A stretch of 64,000 bases of DNA from an uncultured Clostridia bacterium (lineage in GTDB: Bacteria; Bacillota; Clostridia; Oscillospirales; Oscillospiraceae), in the NCBI GenBank assembly GCA_947644595.1, contig CANSAE010000001.1:381605-445604 (forward strand). The letters are read 5' to 3'. The position numbers and the translations under genes are program-made. Below the pieces are notes generated by a model that was not told where the DNA came from, did no database searches, and worked only from the letters and a program-made list of their open reading frames with translations. Positions 18,045 to 26,744 of the stretch are shown in pieces (within the stretch, counting starts at the first letter, position 1; the number at the start of each line of letters is the position of its first letter).

Positions 18045-18154
18045 AATCTTCTCTCATCCAGACTTTACTGTCGGTACCGGAATCTCACCGGTTCGTGCTG
18101 CGCACAGCTCGCGGACTTTACCGCCGGTGGGGAATCTCACCCCGCCCCGAAGAC
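18045..18154 (-). promoter_or_regulatory. FMN riboswitch of ribU
   Basis: Second RFN element, minus strand: GTCTTCGGGGCGGGGTG, CACCGGCGGTAAAG, CCGCGAGC, then AGTAAAGTCTGGATGAGAG and the closing GAAGAT. A downstream hairpin near 18005-18031 (CGTCCG pairing with CGGGCG) followed by a T-rich stretch may be its terminator. The 308-base gap 17967-18274 holds only this switch, its promoter and the start region of the next gene. Confidence 0.95.
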
Positions 18155-18176
18155 AACGATTCAGTTGTTATGCTTT

Positions 18177-18204
18177 ATTATACGCGATTCCCTGAAAAAT
18201 GCAA
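18177..18204 (-). promoter_or_regulatory. ribU promoter
   Basis: On the minus strand TTGCAT, 16 bases, perfect TATAAT, placed 22 bases before the aptamer. Confidence 0.7.
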
Positions 18205-18274
18205 TACCTTGCATTAAAATCAGAAATCATGTATAATAATGAAAATCAATTTTTGTACAAATTGGAGGTAGGAT

Positions 18275-18790
18275 ATGCCGGCTGTGGAAACTACCTGCTG
18301 CTTCACCGGTCACAGGGCAGCCAAGCTCCCCTGGAAATTCCAGGAGCACGATCCCCGGTGTATCGCGCTGAAACAAAAAATCTATGACGCGGCGGAAGCG
18401 GTATATGCGTCCGGAGTGCGGCACTATATCTGCGGTATGGCCAATGGTTGTGACCTCTATTTCGGCGAAGCCGTGCTTCAATTGCGCCGGCAGCATCCAG
18501 AGATCACCCTGGAAGCAGCAGTTCCTTACGAGGGCCAGGCCCGGACTTGGCCTTCTGAACAGAAAGTACGCTGGGACTATTTATACGACGCCTGTGATTA
18601 CCAGACCATCGTCAGCCATAGCTATACCCCCGACTGCATGATGCGCCGCAACCGTTACATGGTGGACAATTCCGCTGTCCTCATCGCCGCTTATAGCGGT
18701 GCCTCCGGAGGAACACTGAACACCATGCTTTACGCCATGCGGAAAAAGCGGGAAGTCATTCAAATTTTAATCGAGGAGGAGCAACTGTGA
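18275..18790 (+). CDS. SLOG-family protein (DUF1273, YpsA-like)
   Basis: 171 residues. FTGHRAAKLPW near residue 9 is the nucleotide-pocket signature of the DUF1273/SLOG group, followed by YICGMANGCDLYFGEAVLQL, and the C-terminal ADDSAVLIA-like stretch here reads VDNSAVLIAAYSGASGGT. SLOG proteins bind nucleotide-derived ligands; B. subtilis YpsA affects cell division, but the role of this branch is unknown. GGAGG precedes the ATG. The stop overlaps the next start (GTGA), so the three genes to 19640 form a tight operon. Confidence 0.85.
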   Translation: MPAVETTCCFTGHRAAKLPWKFQEHDPRCIALKQKIYDAAEAVYASGVRHYICGMANGCDLYFGEAVLQLRRQHPEITLEAAVPYEGQARTWPSEQKVRWDYLYDACDYQTIVSHSYTPDCMMRRNRYMVDNSAVLIAAYSGASGGTLNTMLYAMRKKREVIQILIEEEQL

Positions 18791-19020
18791 AAATCAATGG
18801 GAAAATTTTGGCCGCCGTCATCGTAATCCTGATCGTTTCGTTCACCCCCATCCCTCGCCAGTGGAAAGACGGCGGAACCTCTACTTACGAGGCAATCGCC
18901 TATCGTATCGTGGATTACAGCCGCAATGTATTTGTCTATCCGGGGGAAATGCAGCAAGTACATGTGCAGATTTTCCCGAAAAATCTCGGGCCCTGGCCGG
19001 AAGTGGAGTACCTCGCATGA
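18787..19020 (+). CDS. Small membrane-anchored protein, function unknown
   Basis: 77 residues from a GTG that overlaps the SLOG stop. One N-terminal membrane segment (ILAAVIVILIVSF, residues 6-18) is followed by a short outside part with DGGTSTYEAIAYRIVDY. That DGGT-x-Y-x-A-x-x-Y pattern recurs in many small Bacillota membrane proteins and lipoproteins, as I remember them; no function is attached to it. The stop overlaps the ATG of the CAT-like gene. Confidence 0.7.
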   Translation: MKINGKILAAVIVILIVSFTPIPRQWKDGGTSTYEAIAYRIVDYSRNVFVYPGEMQQVHVQIFPKNLGPWPEVEYLA

Positions 19021-19640
19021 TGACGCCTATTGATATGAGCAGCTGGCCCCGAAAAGAAGTATTTGACTTCTTCTCCCCCATGTCCCAGCCTTTTTTCAGC
19101 GTGACCTTCCGGCAGGATGTCACGAATCTGTATCGCTTTGTGAAGGAAAATGGGATTTCTTTTTACTATGCCCTAACCTATCTATGCACCCAGGCGATCA
19201 ACCAGGTGGAGGCTTTTTGTTATCTGCTGAAAGACGGTCAGTTGTATCTGTCTGAGGGGCGCTCCCCCAGCTTTACGGATCTGCATCCCGGCAGTGATCA
19301 GTTCCACATCGTGACGATGTCATGCGGGAGTGATATCATCAGCTTCTGCAGAGCTGCCAAGGAACAAAGTGCGGCACAATCCGTGTTCATTGATATTTCA
19401 TCGGAAGCAGATGATCTTATCTATATTTCCTGTCTGCCTTGGGTGGAGCTCACCGCCCTGACCAACGAACGGGACTTTGACCGGGATGATTCCATTCCCC
19501 GGTTGGCCTGGGGAAAATATGCGGAAGAAAACGGCCGCAAAGTGCTGCACATTTCCATAGAGCTCAATCATCGATTCACAGACGGTATCCATGTTGGGAA
19601 ATTTCATCAGAGATTAACAGAGCTGATCGAAGCGCTGTAA
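19017..19640 (+). CDS. Chloramphenicol acetyltransferase-like protein
   Basis: 207 residues with the fold signature of type A chloramphenicol O-acetyltransferases: PFFSVTF near residue 26, YALTYLCTQAIN near 55, and ELNHRFTDGIHV near 185. The last keeps the catalytic His and the Asp-Gly of HHxxxDG but has Asn in place of the first His. It lacks the canonical CAT sequence elsewhere, so it may acetylate something other than chloramphenicol. Resistance should not be assumed. Start chosen from the 4-base overlap with the gene before it. Confidence 0.8.
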   Translation: MMTPIDMSSWPRKEVFDFFSPMSQPFFSVTFRQDVTNLYRFVKENGISFYYALTYLCTQAINQVEAFCYLLKDGQLYLSEGRSPSFTDLHPGSDQFHIVTMSCGSDIISFCRAAKEQSAAQSVFIDISSEADDLIYISCLPWVELTALTNERDFDRDDSIPRLAWGKYAEENGRKVLHISIELNHRFTDGIHVGKFHQRLTELIEAL

Positions 19641-19664
19641 AGTGCGCTTCGATTAGCTCTTTAA
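19621..19664. terminator. Terminator overlapping the CAT-like stop codon
   Basis: Fifteen-base-pair stem AGCTGATCGAAGCGC with GCGCTTCGATTAGCT (one mismatch), loop holding the TAA stop, then CTTTAATTTTT. Confidence 0.75.
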
Positions 19665-19667
19665 TTT

Positions 19668-21011
19668 TTACATAGTCAATGTCTTTGTATCCGTCACGAT
19701 CTCCACCTGTTTTCCGGTAGATGCATCGGCATAGATGAGGCAAATCTCTCCCCGCTCGGTTTGGCATTGGAAGCGCCAGCAAAGAGTGGTTTTTCCGCTT
19801 TCCGCAGTGTAGTAGGTCAATGCCGCGCTGTTGACTGTCAAGCCTGCTGGAATGGAGGCTCGCTGTGCATCCTCCTGGGTGATGCCGGGCGCAGTATCCT
19901 CATGGTCCACATGATTCCGCAGAAATTCCGCCGCGTCAAATCCGGCAATGGTGCCGTCATCCAAATTCACAGAAACCTCTACCGTATCTCCAAGACTGGT
20001 AATCTCACCGTCGGAAAACACATACGTCAATTCCAGCAGGCCCCAGTTCCGCCGTTCCTCATAGGCGGTAAATCCCTCATAGCCCGCACGCTCCAGGAAT
20101 TTTCCGGCTGCTGTTCGGGCATCTTCCACTGAAATATGCTCTTCCGTAGCCAAGTGATCGTTCATATACAATAGCACCTTCCCCCCTGCCTGTGTGACTG
20201 CAATGGTAAGATTTCCGGTATCCCGCTGGATATTGAAATAGAACGCCGGTGCAGCGCCGTCGGACCGCCCCATGGACGTAAGGGCACCATCTTGAAGCTG
20301 GAGGAGCTCCTGGGCGATCAGCATGGCCTCTGTTTCTGTCACAGCCGGCAATCCGGAAAGGCCGGCATAAGCGTCACTGTGATCAGAGGAATAGCGGCCG
20401 TCATAATTTAATTCTGGGGCCTCCGGAAAATCTGAAATCAAACTCAAAAATTCATCTTCCAATACTGTCTCAGACTCGTTGAGCACATTCGGCCTCAGGC
20501 CTGTCAGCTTCGGCCCACGGATGGTGAGTCCGCCGCTGGATAACGACCGGTACAACTCGGACAACTGCCCGGTGATCTGTCCGGTGATTTCCGCCAATTG
20601 TCCGGCCGTTTTCCGGTCCTCATCACCAAAGGGAATCCCATCGGCGGCAGCAGAAACCTTTGCTCCGGCATACTCCTCCACCTGTGATATAAATGCCGCC
20701 ACATCCTCCAGCTCATACTGGTCCAAAGGCAAAATGCTCAGCGCCGTACCCGCCGACTGCGCAGACGCATAGGCCTGCGTATACACCTTACTGGTCACCA
20801 CCGTGCCCACAGCATACTGACCTTTCTGCAGCGCTGAATCCAGCTGCTCCATGCTGTTGACAAGCTGCGCCATGGCCCGGCGATATTCAATGTCGTTGTA
20901 GGAACGATAAGATCCGGCCGTTCCGGAAACGGCGTATGCGTAGCCGCTAAGCCCTAAAATCAAGGCCGCAGCATACGACACTGCTAAAATTTTTGCTTTT
21001 TTCTTCATCAT
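19668..21011 (-). CDS. ypeB: Spore germination protein YpeB
   Basis: 447 residues. In spores YpeB is needed to localise and protect the cortex-lytic enzyme SleB. It has an N-terminal signal/anchor (AKILAVSYAAALILGLSGYA), a helical N-terminal half and C-terminal PepSY-type repeats (DARTAAGKFLERAGYEGF, EDAQRASIPAGL). sleB itself is not in the window. Its presence suggests a spore-former. The ribosome site AAAGGTG lies in the 3' stem of a terminator hairpin upstream. Confidence 0.9.
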   Translation of the reverse strand: MMKKKAKILAVSYAAALILGLSGYAYAVSGTAGSYRSYNDIEYRRAMAQLVNSMEQLDSALQKGQYAVGTVVTSKVYTQAYASAQSAGTALSILPLDQYELEDVAAFISQVEEYAGAKVSAAADGIPFGDEDRKTAGQLAEITGQITGQLSELYRSLSSGGLTIRGPKLTGLRPNVLNESETVLEDEFLSLISDFPEAPELNYDGRYSSDHSDAYAGLSGLPAVTETEAMLIAQELLQLQDGALTSMGRSDGAAPAFYFNIQRDTGNLTIAVTQAGGKVLLYMNDHLATEEHISVEDARTAAGKFLERAGYEGFTAYEERRNWGLLELTYVFSDGEITSLGDTVEVSVNLDDGTIAGFDAAEFLRNHVDHEDTAPGITQEDAQRASIPAGLTVNSAALTYYTAESGKTTLCWRFQCQTERGEICLIYADASTGKQVEIVTDTKTLTM

Positions 21012-21012
21012 A

Positions 21013-21060
21013 AAAAACGCACCTTTCTATGGCTATTTTCCCACGAAAGGTGCATTTTTT
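21013..21060. terminator. Terminator between lipoprotein gene and ypeB
   Basis: Stem GCACCTTTC/GAAAGGTGC with T-tracts on both strands. On the minus strand it follows the lipoprotein stop, and its 3' arm contains the ypeB ribosome binding site. Confidence 0.7.
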
Positions 21061-21069
21061 ACTGTTAAT

Positions 21070-21693
21070 TTATGTCAATGTCAATGTGCTGAGCGCATCG
21101 ATCAATTGGACCGCATCCGTGGCCACAGAGCTGACCCCGGACACATCTCCCAGCGGAGAACAAATAACAAGGGTCACACAACCGCCCTCCACATCAATGA
21201 GCCAAGCTTCAAAAGCGCTGTCCATGGTATATCCGGCCAATTGGCGGGCCGTATTCTCTCCAAGCGTCTGTTCGCCCAAATCGCTGGAATCCTGCAGATT
21301 GCCATACTCCCGCAGAAACGTGGCTGACAGCATTTCTGCATCCGTATTCTCCCGAAAACCGATCTCTGCGTAAGTCCGCCCCTCATCGGTAGTGAGGTAG
21401 CAGCAGCCATCCACATCGTTCACCTGAAAGCGAGTTTTGTTCACATACAAAGAAAAATCAGGGCCGCCGCTGCGTTGAAAGCTGCCGGTCACCAGCGTCA
21501 AAGTCACATCTTCCCCATTAACGGTGGTGTTCATGGTATCCGGCTGCTCGTTTTCATCATGCACATCCACAATGGTCTGCGGGCCCTGTGTGGGCGTTGG
21601 CGCAGGCGTGGGCTCCGGGTCTGATTTTTGACATCCCCAAAGACTCCCCATCATCAAGCAGAGTGCCAATAAGGCAAATAAATTTCGTTTCAT
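21070..21693 (-). CDS. Putative lipoprotein, function unknown
   Basis: 207 residues. Signal MKRNLFALLALCLMMGSLWG ends just before the lipid Cys at 21; a Thr/Pro/Gln linker follows (PTPAPTPTQGP). The globular part has no motif that I recognise. AAAGGAG lies 6 bases before the ATG at 21693; the upstream in-frame ATG overlaps the gltX stop. It lies directly after gltX and before ypeB, all leftward. Confidence 0.85.
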   Translation of the reverse strand: MKRNLFALLALCLMMGSLWGCQKSDPEPTPAPTPTQGPQTIVDVHDENEQPDTMNTTVNGEDVTLTLVTGSFQRSGGPDFSLYVNKTRFQVNDVDGCCYLTTDEGRTYAEIGFRENTDAEMLSATFLREYGNLQDSSDLGEQTLGENTARQLAGYTMDSAFEAWLIDVEGGCVTLVICSPLGDVSGVSSVATDAVQLIDALSTLTLT

Positions 21694-21704
21694 AGGTACT
21701 CCTT

Positions 21705-23204
21705 TCATGCTCCGGCTTCCAGACGGGAAATGCCGGTCCGCAGGCGGGCCAATGTCTCCTCCCGGCCCAGAATGGCGCAGAGCTCCACCGCGCCGCCAGG
21801 CGTCACAGCCCGGCCGGATACCGCGATGCGGGCAGGATACATGACCACGGCATTTTTCACACCCAAGATCTCTGCCAGTCCCATCAGGGCATCATGAATA
21901 GACTCATCGTCCCACTTCGTCAGGGCCTCCAGCGCCGGCAGGACTGCTTTCAACACCTCCAGGCTGATGGCCTGGTCCACCTTGGACTTTTTATGTTCGT
22001 AAAGCGACAAATCGTACGCGTCCAGCGCATCAAAAAAGTTTACTTTTTCCGGAATCTCCGTCAGCAGCTCCGTGCGTTGCTGTAAGAGTCCAGCAATACG
22101 GCTGACATCTATGGACGGGTTCTTTACCGCTTGGCGGATAAAGGGCTCTGCCTCTCCGGCGAAGTCCTCCGGGGGCATGGCCTTGATATACTCGGCGTTC
22201 ATCCACTTGAGCTTGTTGATGTCAAACACCGCAGGAGATTTGGAAATGCCGGAAATATCGAATACTTCTCCCAATTCCTCCAGAGAGTAGATCTCCTGTT
22301 CTCCTCCGGGGCTCCAGCCCAAAAGTGCAACATAATTCAAAATCGCCGCCGGCAAATACCCCTGTTCCACAAGATCCTCAAAGGATGGGTCCCCATGGCG
22401 CTTGGACATCTTGTGCTGACTGTCCCGCATAACGGGCGAACAGTGCACGTAGGCCGGAACCTCCCAGCCGAAGGCCTGATACAGCAGATTGTACTTCGGC
22501 GAGGACGACAGGTACTCGCTGCCCCGCACTACATGAGAAATGCCCATCAGGTGATCGTCAATGACGTTGGCAAAGTTATAAGTGGGCAGGCTGTCGGTCT
22601 TAATAAGGACGTTCTCGTCCAACTCGTTATTGGGCACGGTGATCTCCCCGAACACACTGTCTACAAATGTGGTGGTGCCCTCTTGGGGAATTTTCTGGCG
22701 GATCACACAGGTCTCTCCGGCATCCAGTTTTGCCTGAATCTCTTCTATGGTTAATGTTCCGCAGCCGCACTGGTGCTTCTTGATTACTTCACCGTTGGGG
22801 AGCGTCACAGGTACGGTACCTTCGTCCGCTTTACAAAAGCAGCGGTAAGCGCCGCCTTTGGCAATGAGCAATTCGGCATATTTGCCGTACAACTCCCGCC
22901 GCTGGGTCTGGATATACGGCCCTACGGGACCGCCGATATCTGGCCCCTCCTGCCAATCCAGTTTACAAGTACGGAGGGTGTTGTAAATGACGTCCGTGGC
23001 CCCCTCGATGAAGCGTTCCTGGTCCGTATCTTCGATGCGTAGGATAAATTTACCCCCCAGCCGCTTAGCGATGAGGTATGTATACAGTGCCGTGCGGAGA
23101 TTGCCGATGTGCATATAACCCGTGGGGGACGGGGCAAAACGGGTGCGTACCTCTCCTTTGGGAATATGGGCTTCCATTTCCTCAAACCATGCTTGGTGTT
23201 CCAT
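21705..23204 (-). CDS. gltX: Glutamate-tRNA ligase
   Basis: Charges tRNA-Glu (and in many Bacillota also tRNA-Gln). 499 residues, class I. FAPSPTGYMHIGNLRTAL holds the HIGH site (near residue 25), and KMSKRHGD (near 255) is the KMSKS site. FILRIEDTD and the CxC-x-C cysteine group (YRCFCKAD, HQCGCG) are seen. GGAGG before the ATG at 23204 decides the start over one 11 codons upstream. Confidence 0.96.
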   Translation of the reverse strand: MEHQAWFEEMEAHIPKGEVRTRFAPSPTGYMHIGNLRTALYTYLIAKRLGGKFILRIEDTDQERFIEGATDVIYNTLRTCKLDWQEGPDIGGPVGPYIQTQRRELYGKYAELLIAKGGAYRCFCKADEGTVPVTLPNGEVIKKHQCGCGTLTIEEIQAKLDAGETCVIRQKIPQEGTTTFVDSVFGEITVPNNELDENVLIKTDSLPTYNFANVIDDHLMGISHVVRGSEYLSSSPKYNLLYQAFGWEVPAYVHCSPVMRDSQHKMSKRHGDPSFEDLVEQGYLPAAILNYVALLGWSPGGEQEIYSLEELGEVFDISGISKSPAVFDINKLKWMNAEYIKAMPPEDFAGEAEPFIRQAVKNPSIDVSRIAGLLQQRTELLTEIPEKVNFFDALDAYDLSLYEHKKSKVDQAISLEVLKAVLPALEALTKWDDESIHDALMGLAEILGVKNAVVMYPARIAVSGRAVTPGGAVELCAILGREETLARLRTGISRLEAGA

Positions 23205-23412
23205 ATATATTCCTCCATTAGATGGGATTTTGTCCACATCCTATTGTAGGAGAACAGTCCGGAAATGTCAAGAACCCGCCGCGGTTGTCTTACACGAAAG
23301 CGTGCAGGTAAAATTTTTTGTCGCACGGATGGTGACAACTTTGTTGTTGTATTCCATGGCAAAGCGTGGTAAGATACTTTATTAGAATTTTATACCAAGT
23401 GGAGGAGTCAAC

Positions 23413-24606
23413 ATGATCAACGAGACAATGGCTCAGGTGGCAGCCAATAATTCTGCCATCCGGGAAATGTTCGAAGAGGGCAACCGTCTGCGAACACTGT
23501 ACGGTGCGGATAAGGTGTTTGACTTTTCCCTGGGCAACCCTTACTTCCCCCCTCCCGAGAGCGTAAAAACCGCTGTCACCGAGATTCTGGAAACCATGGA
23601 CCCCAACACCGTACACGGCTATATGGCCAATGACGGCTTTCCCGCCGTGCGGCAGACCGTGGCGGAGTATATCAATGAGCGATTTGGAGATGCTCTCTCC
23701 GGGGACAATATCATTATGACCGTGGGTGCCGCCGGGGGGCTGAACATTACGCTGAAGGCCCTGCTGAATCCCGGGGACGAGGTACTGGTGTCCGCGCCGT
23801 TCTTTTTGGAATACGGGCACTATGTCCGCAATTTCGGCGGCGTGCTGGTGCCGGTGCCGGCCAAGGAGGAGGACGGCTTCATGCCGGACATTGAGGGGAT
23901 CCGCCGGGCCGTTACGTCGAAAACCAAGGCGTTCATCATCAACAATCCCAACAATCCTACCGGTGTGATTTATCCCGCGGCGGTCATTGAGCGGCTGGCG
24001 GCGGTGCTGGAGGAAAAGCAGAAGGAATACGGCACGTCCATTTATCTGCTCTCCGACGAGCCTTACCGGGAATTGGCCTTCGACGGGGCCGAGGTGCCCT
24101 ATCTGCCGAAGTATTACCGCAACACCATCGTGGGCTATTCCTGGTCCAAAAGTTTGAGCCTGCCGGGTGAGCGCATCGGCTATCTGTCCATCCCGGACCG
24201 GGTGGACGATTACGAACTGCTCCGGGGCGCGGTAAGCGTGTCCGGACGAGTGCTGGGCTTTGTGAACGCGCCATCCCTGATGCAGCTAGTGGTCCAGCGG
24301 TGCATCATGGAATCCTGCGACATCGCTGCTTATGACACCAACCGCAAACTGCTGTATGAGGGATTGTCCAAACTCGGCTACACCTGTGCCAAGCCGGAAG
24401 GCACATTTTACCTCTGGCTGAAGTCCCCGATCCCTGATGAAAAGGAATTCGTAACGGAAGCAAAGAAATACAACATCCTGCTGGTGCCGGGAACATCGTT
24501 CCAATGCCCGGGCTATGTGCGGGTCGCTTACTGCGTCAGCCCAAAAACGATAAAAGGTTCTATGGACGGCTTTGCAAAATTGGCGCAGACTTATGGACTG
24601 AAATAA
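23413..24606 (+). CDS. Pyridoxal-phosphate aminotransferase, class I/II
   Basis: 397 residues, fold type I. It has FSLGNPYFPPP near the N-terminus, the cofactor loop VGAAGGLN near 103, NNPNNPTG near 178, SDEPYRELAF near 217 and the PLP lysine in YSWSKSLSLPGERIGY near 250. These fit the aspartate/aromatic aminotransferase group; the amino acid is not clear. GGAGG lies upstream of the ATG. It is 20 bases from trpS, so the two are likely cotranscribed. Confidence 0.92.
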   Translation: MINETMAQVAANNSAIREMFEEGNRLRTLYGADKVFDFSLGNPYFPPPESVKTAVTEILETMDPNTVHGYMANDGFPAVRQTVAEYINERFGDALSGDNIIMTVGAAGGLNITLKALLNPGDEVLVSAPFFLEYGHYVRNFGGVLVPVPAKEEDGFMPDIEGIRRAVTSKTKAFIINNPNNPTGVIYPAAVIERLAAVLEEKQKEYGTSIYLLSDEPYRELAFDGAEVPYLPKYYRNTIVGYSWSKSLSLPGERIGYLSIPDRVDDYELLRGAVSVSGRVLGFVNAPSLMQLVVQRCIMESCDIAAYDTNRKLLYEGLSKLGYTCAKPEGTFYLWLKSPIPDEKEFVTEAKKYNILLVPGTSFQCPGYVRVAYCVSPKTIKGSMDGFAKLAQTYGLK

Positions 24607-24626
24607 AAGGAAACGAGGATATATCG

Positions 24627-25640
24627 ATGGAAGAAACCGCAAAAAAAGTGATGCTGTCCGGCATCCAGCCCTCCGGGGATTTAACCTTGGGGTCCTATCT
24701 GGGGGCCATCCGGAACTGGGCAGAGCTGGCGGACCAGTTTGACTGTTATTATTTTATGGCCGACCTGCACACCCTTACGGCGCGGCAGGTGCCGGCGGAG
24801 CTGCGAAAACGCACACTGAATCAACTGGCCCAATACATTGCCTGCGGGCTGGACCCGGAGAAAAACACCCTGTTCATCCAGAGCCACGTGCGCCAGCATA
24901 CGGAGTTGGGCTGGATCCTCTCCTGCTATACCATGTTCGGCGAGCTGTCCCGCATGACACAGTTTAAGGATAAAAGCGCCAAAAACGCCGACAACATCAA
25001 TGGCGGGCTGTTTACCTATCCCTGTCTCATGGCAGCAGACATTCTGCTGTATCAGCCGGATTTCGTGCCCGTGGGTCAGGATCAAAAGCAGCACGTGGAG
25101 CTGACCAGGGACGTCGCCACCCGGTTCAACAACCTGTACGGCGAGACATTTAAGGTCCCCGAGCCCTATATTCCCAAGGTGGGAGCCCGGGTCATGAGTT
25201 TGACCTCTCCGGAAAACAAGATGAGCAAGTCCGACCATGACCAGAACGGCTGTGTGTACCTCATGGACGAACCGGAGGTCATTCTGCGGAAGTTCAAGCG
25301 GGCCGTGACCGATTCTGACACCGAACACTGTGTGCGCTTCGATGTGGAACATAAACCGGGCGTATCCAACTTGATGCAAATTTACGCCGCCTGCACCGGA
25401 AAAGATTATGCCGCCATTGAAGCCGAGTTCGACGGGCTGGGCTACGGTGCATTCAAGCCCAAGGTGGGTGAAGCCGTGGTGGAGGTCCTGCGGCCTTTAC
25501 GGGAGGAGTCTCTTCGTATCATGCAGGATAAAGCCTACCTGGAAAGCGTGTATAAAGCCGGCGCGGAGAAGGCGTCTTATGTGGCCAATAAAACCATGCG
25601 GAAAGTTAAGAAAAAGATCGGTCTGGTGGCCGAGCCCTGA
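24627..25640 (+). CDS. trpS: Tryptophan-tRNA ligase
   Basis: 337 residues, class I. GIQPSGDLTLGSYLGA holds the HIGH-type motif, MAADILLYQPDFVPVGQDQ the tryptophan/ATP pocket, and NKMSKSD (near 200) the KMSKS loop. Start ATG at 24627 has CGAGGA upstream. The next gene begins 15 bases after the stop. Confidence 0.96.
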   Translation: MEETAKKVMLSGIQPSGDLTLGSYLGAIRNWAELADQFDCYYFMADLHTLTARQVPAELRKRTLNQLAQYIACGLDPEKNTLFIQSHVRQHTELGWILSCYTMFGELSRMTQFKDKSAKNADNINGGLFTYPCLMAADILLYQPDFVPVGQDQKQHVELTRDVATRFNNLYGETFKVPEPYIPKVGARVMSLTSPENKMSKSDHDQNGCVYLMDEPEVILRKFKRAVTDSDTEHCVRFDVEHKPGVSNLMQIYAACTGKDYAAIEAEFDGLGYGAFKPKVGEAVVEVLRPLREESLRIMQDKAYLESVYKAGAEKASYVANKTMRKVKKKIGLVAEP

Positions 25641-25655
25641 TTGGAGAATAACACT

Positions 25656-26744
25656 GTGTTACTTTCAGAAGCCTCTCTTTGGATTAAGCTTATTTTAGCA
25701 GTGGCAGTGGCCTTTGGCCTGAGTATCGCCATGACCCCTATTGTAAAGTCCTTTGCTGTAAAAATCGGTGCCATGGACATCCCCACAGAAAAGCGTCGGG
25801 TCCACGACCACCCCATCCCCCGCATGGGAGGACTGGCTATTTTTATCGGCTTTTTGCTGTCGGTGGTCCTGTTCGCGGATATCACCACACAGGTTCAGGG
25901 TATTTTGCTGGGAACAATCGTAATCGTGGCTGTAGGCGCCATTGATGACATCCTGTCCCTGCGGGCCATCGTGAAATTGTTGGGGCAGATCCTGGCCGCT
26001 GTGATTGCAGTACTGCACGGAGTGGTTATTGAGTTTTTCATGAACCCCAATGTCTTTGGCGGCTCAGAATATCTGGCGCTGGAGCTTCTGTCCATCCCTT
26101 TCACAATTTTATGGATCATAGGCGTGACCAACGCTGTCAATCTGATCGACGGGCTGGATGGACTGGCCTGCGGCGTATCCACCATTGCATGTCTGACCAT
26201 GTTCGTGGTGGCGCTCCTGGTGTCTGAGGGAAATGTAGCCATCATTCTGGCAGCCCTTATGGGGGCTTGTCTGGGCTTTTTACCCTATAACTTCAATCCC
26301 GCAAAAATCTTCATGGGTGATACCGGCGCATTGCTACTGGGCTATGTTCTGGCCACGACTTCGGCAGTGGGGATGTTTAAATTCTACGCCGTGGTGACCT
26401 TCCTGGTGCCGGTGCTGGCCTTAGCCGTCCCACTGGTGGATACCGCCTTTGCTTTCTGCCGCCGGATCTTGCACGGGCAAAGCCCATTTACGCCAGACCG
26501 GGGCCATTTTCACCATCGCCTCATTGATATGGGCCTGTCCCAAAAGCAGGCTGTGGCAGTTCTGTACGCCATCTCCGCCCTGTTGGGTCTCACCGCCGTG
26601 GTCATTGTATCCACCGGAAAGCTGAAAATCGGCTTGCTGGTGTTTGCCGCACTGGCCGCATGTGCTGTTGGAAAATTCATCCGTGATACCTTGAAGGGTC
26701 ATGAATATCACCCAAAAGAGGATACCGATCATGCAAAACATTAA
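25656..26744 (+). CDS. Undecaprenyl-phosphate GlcNAc-1-phosphate transferase (WecA/TagO family)
   Basis: Polytopic membrane enzyme that starts a surface glycan or teichoic acid by placing a sugar phosphate on undecaprenyl phosphate. 362 residues. HDHPIPRMGGLAIF near the N-terminus, NLIDGLDGLA near 165, FMGDTGALLLGY near 220 and the His-rich GHFHHRLIDMG loop near 285 are family hallmarks. The GTG at 25656 follows GGAG by 9 bases; a TTG at 25641 is less likely. It overlaps the UDP-GlcNAc 2-epimerase gene, so both probably feed one glycan pathway. Confidence 0.93.
   Translation: MLLSEASLWIKLILAVAVAFGLSIAMTPIVKSFAVKIGAMDIPTEKRRVHDHPIPRMGGLAIFIGFLLSVVLFADITTQVQGILLGTIVIVAVGAIDDILSLRAIVKLLGQILAAVIAVLHGVVIEFFMNPNVFGGSEYLALELLSIPFTILWIIGVTNAVNLIDGLDGLACGVSTIACLTMFVVALLVSEGNVAIILAALMGACLGFLPYNFNPAKIFMGDTGALLLGYVLATTSAVGMFKFYAVVTFLVPVLALAVPLVDTAFAFCRRILHGQSPFTPDRGHFHHRLIDMGLSQKQAVAVLYAISALLGLTAVVIVSTGKLKIGLLVFAALAACAVGKFIRDTLKGHEYHPKEDTDHAKH

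Noticed and set aside
19017..19640. Calling the CAT-like gene a chloramphenicol resistance gene
   Set aside because: The active site deviates from the canonical one and there is no mobile or resistance context; the family has many members without that activity.
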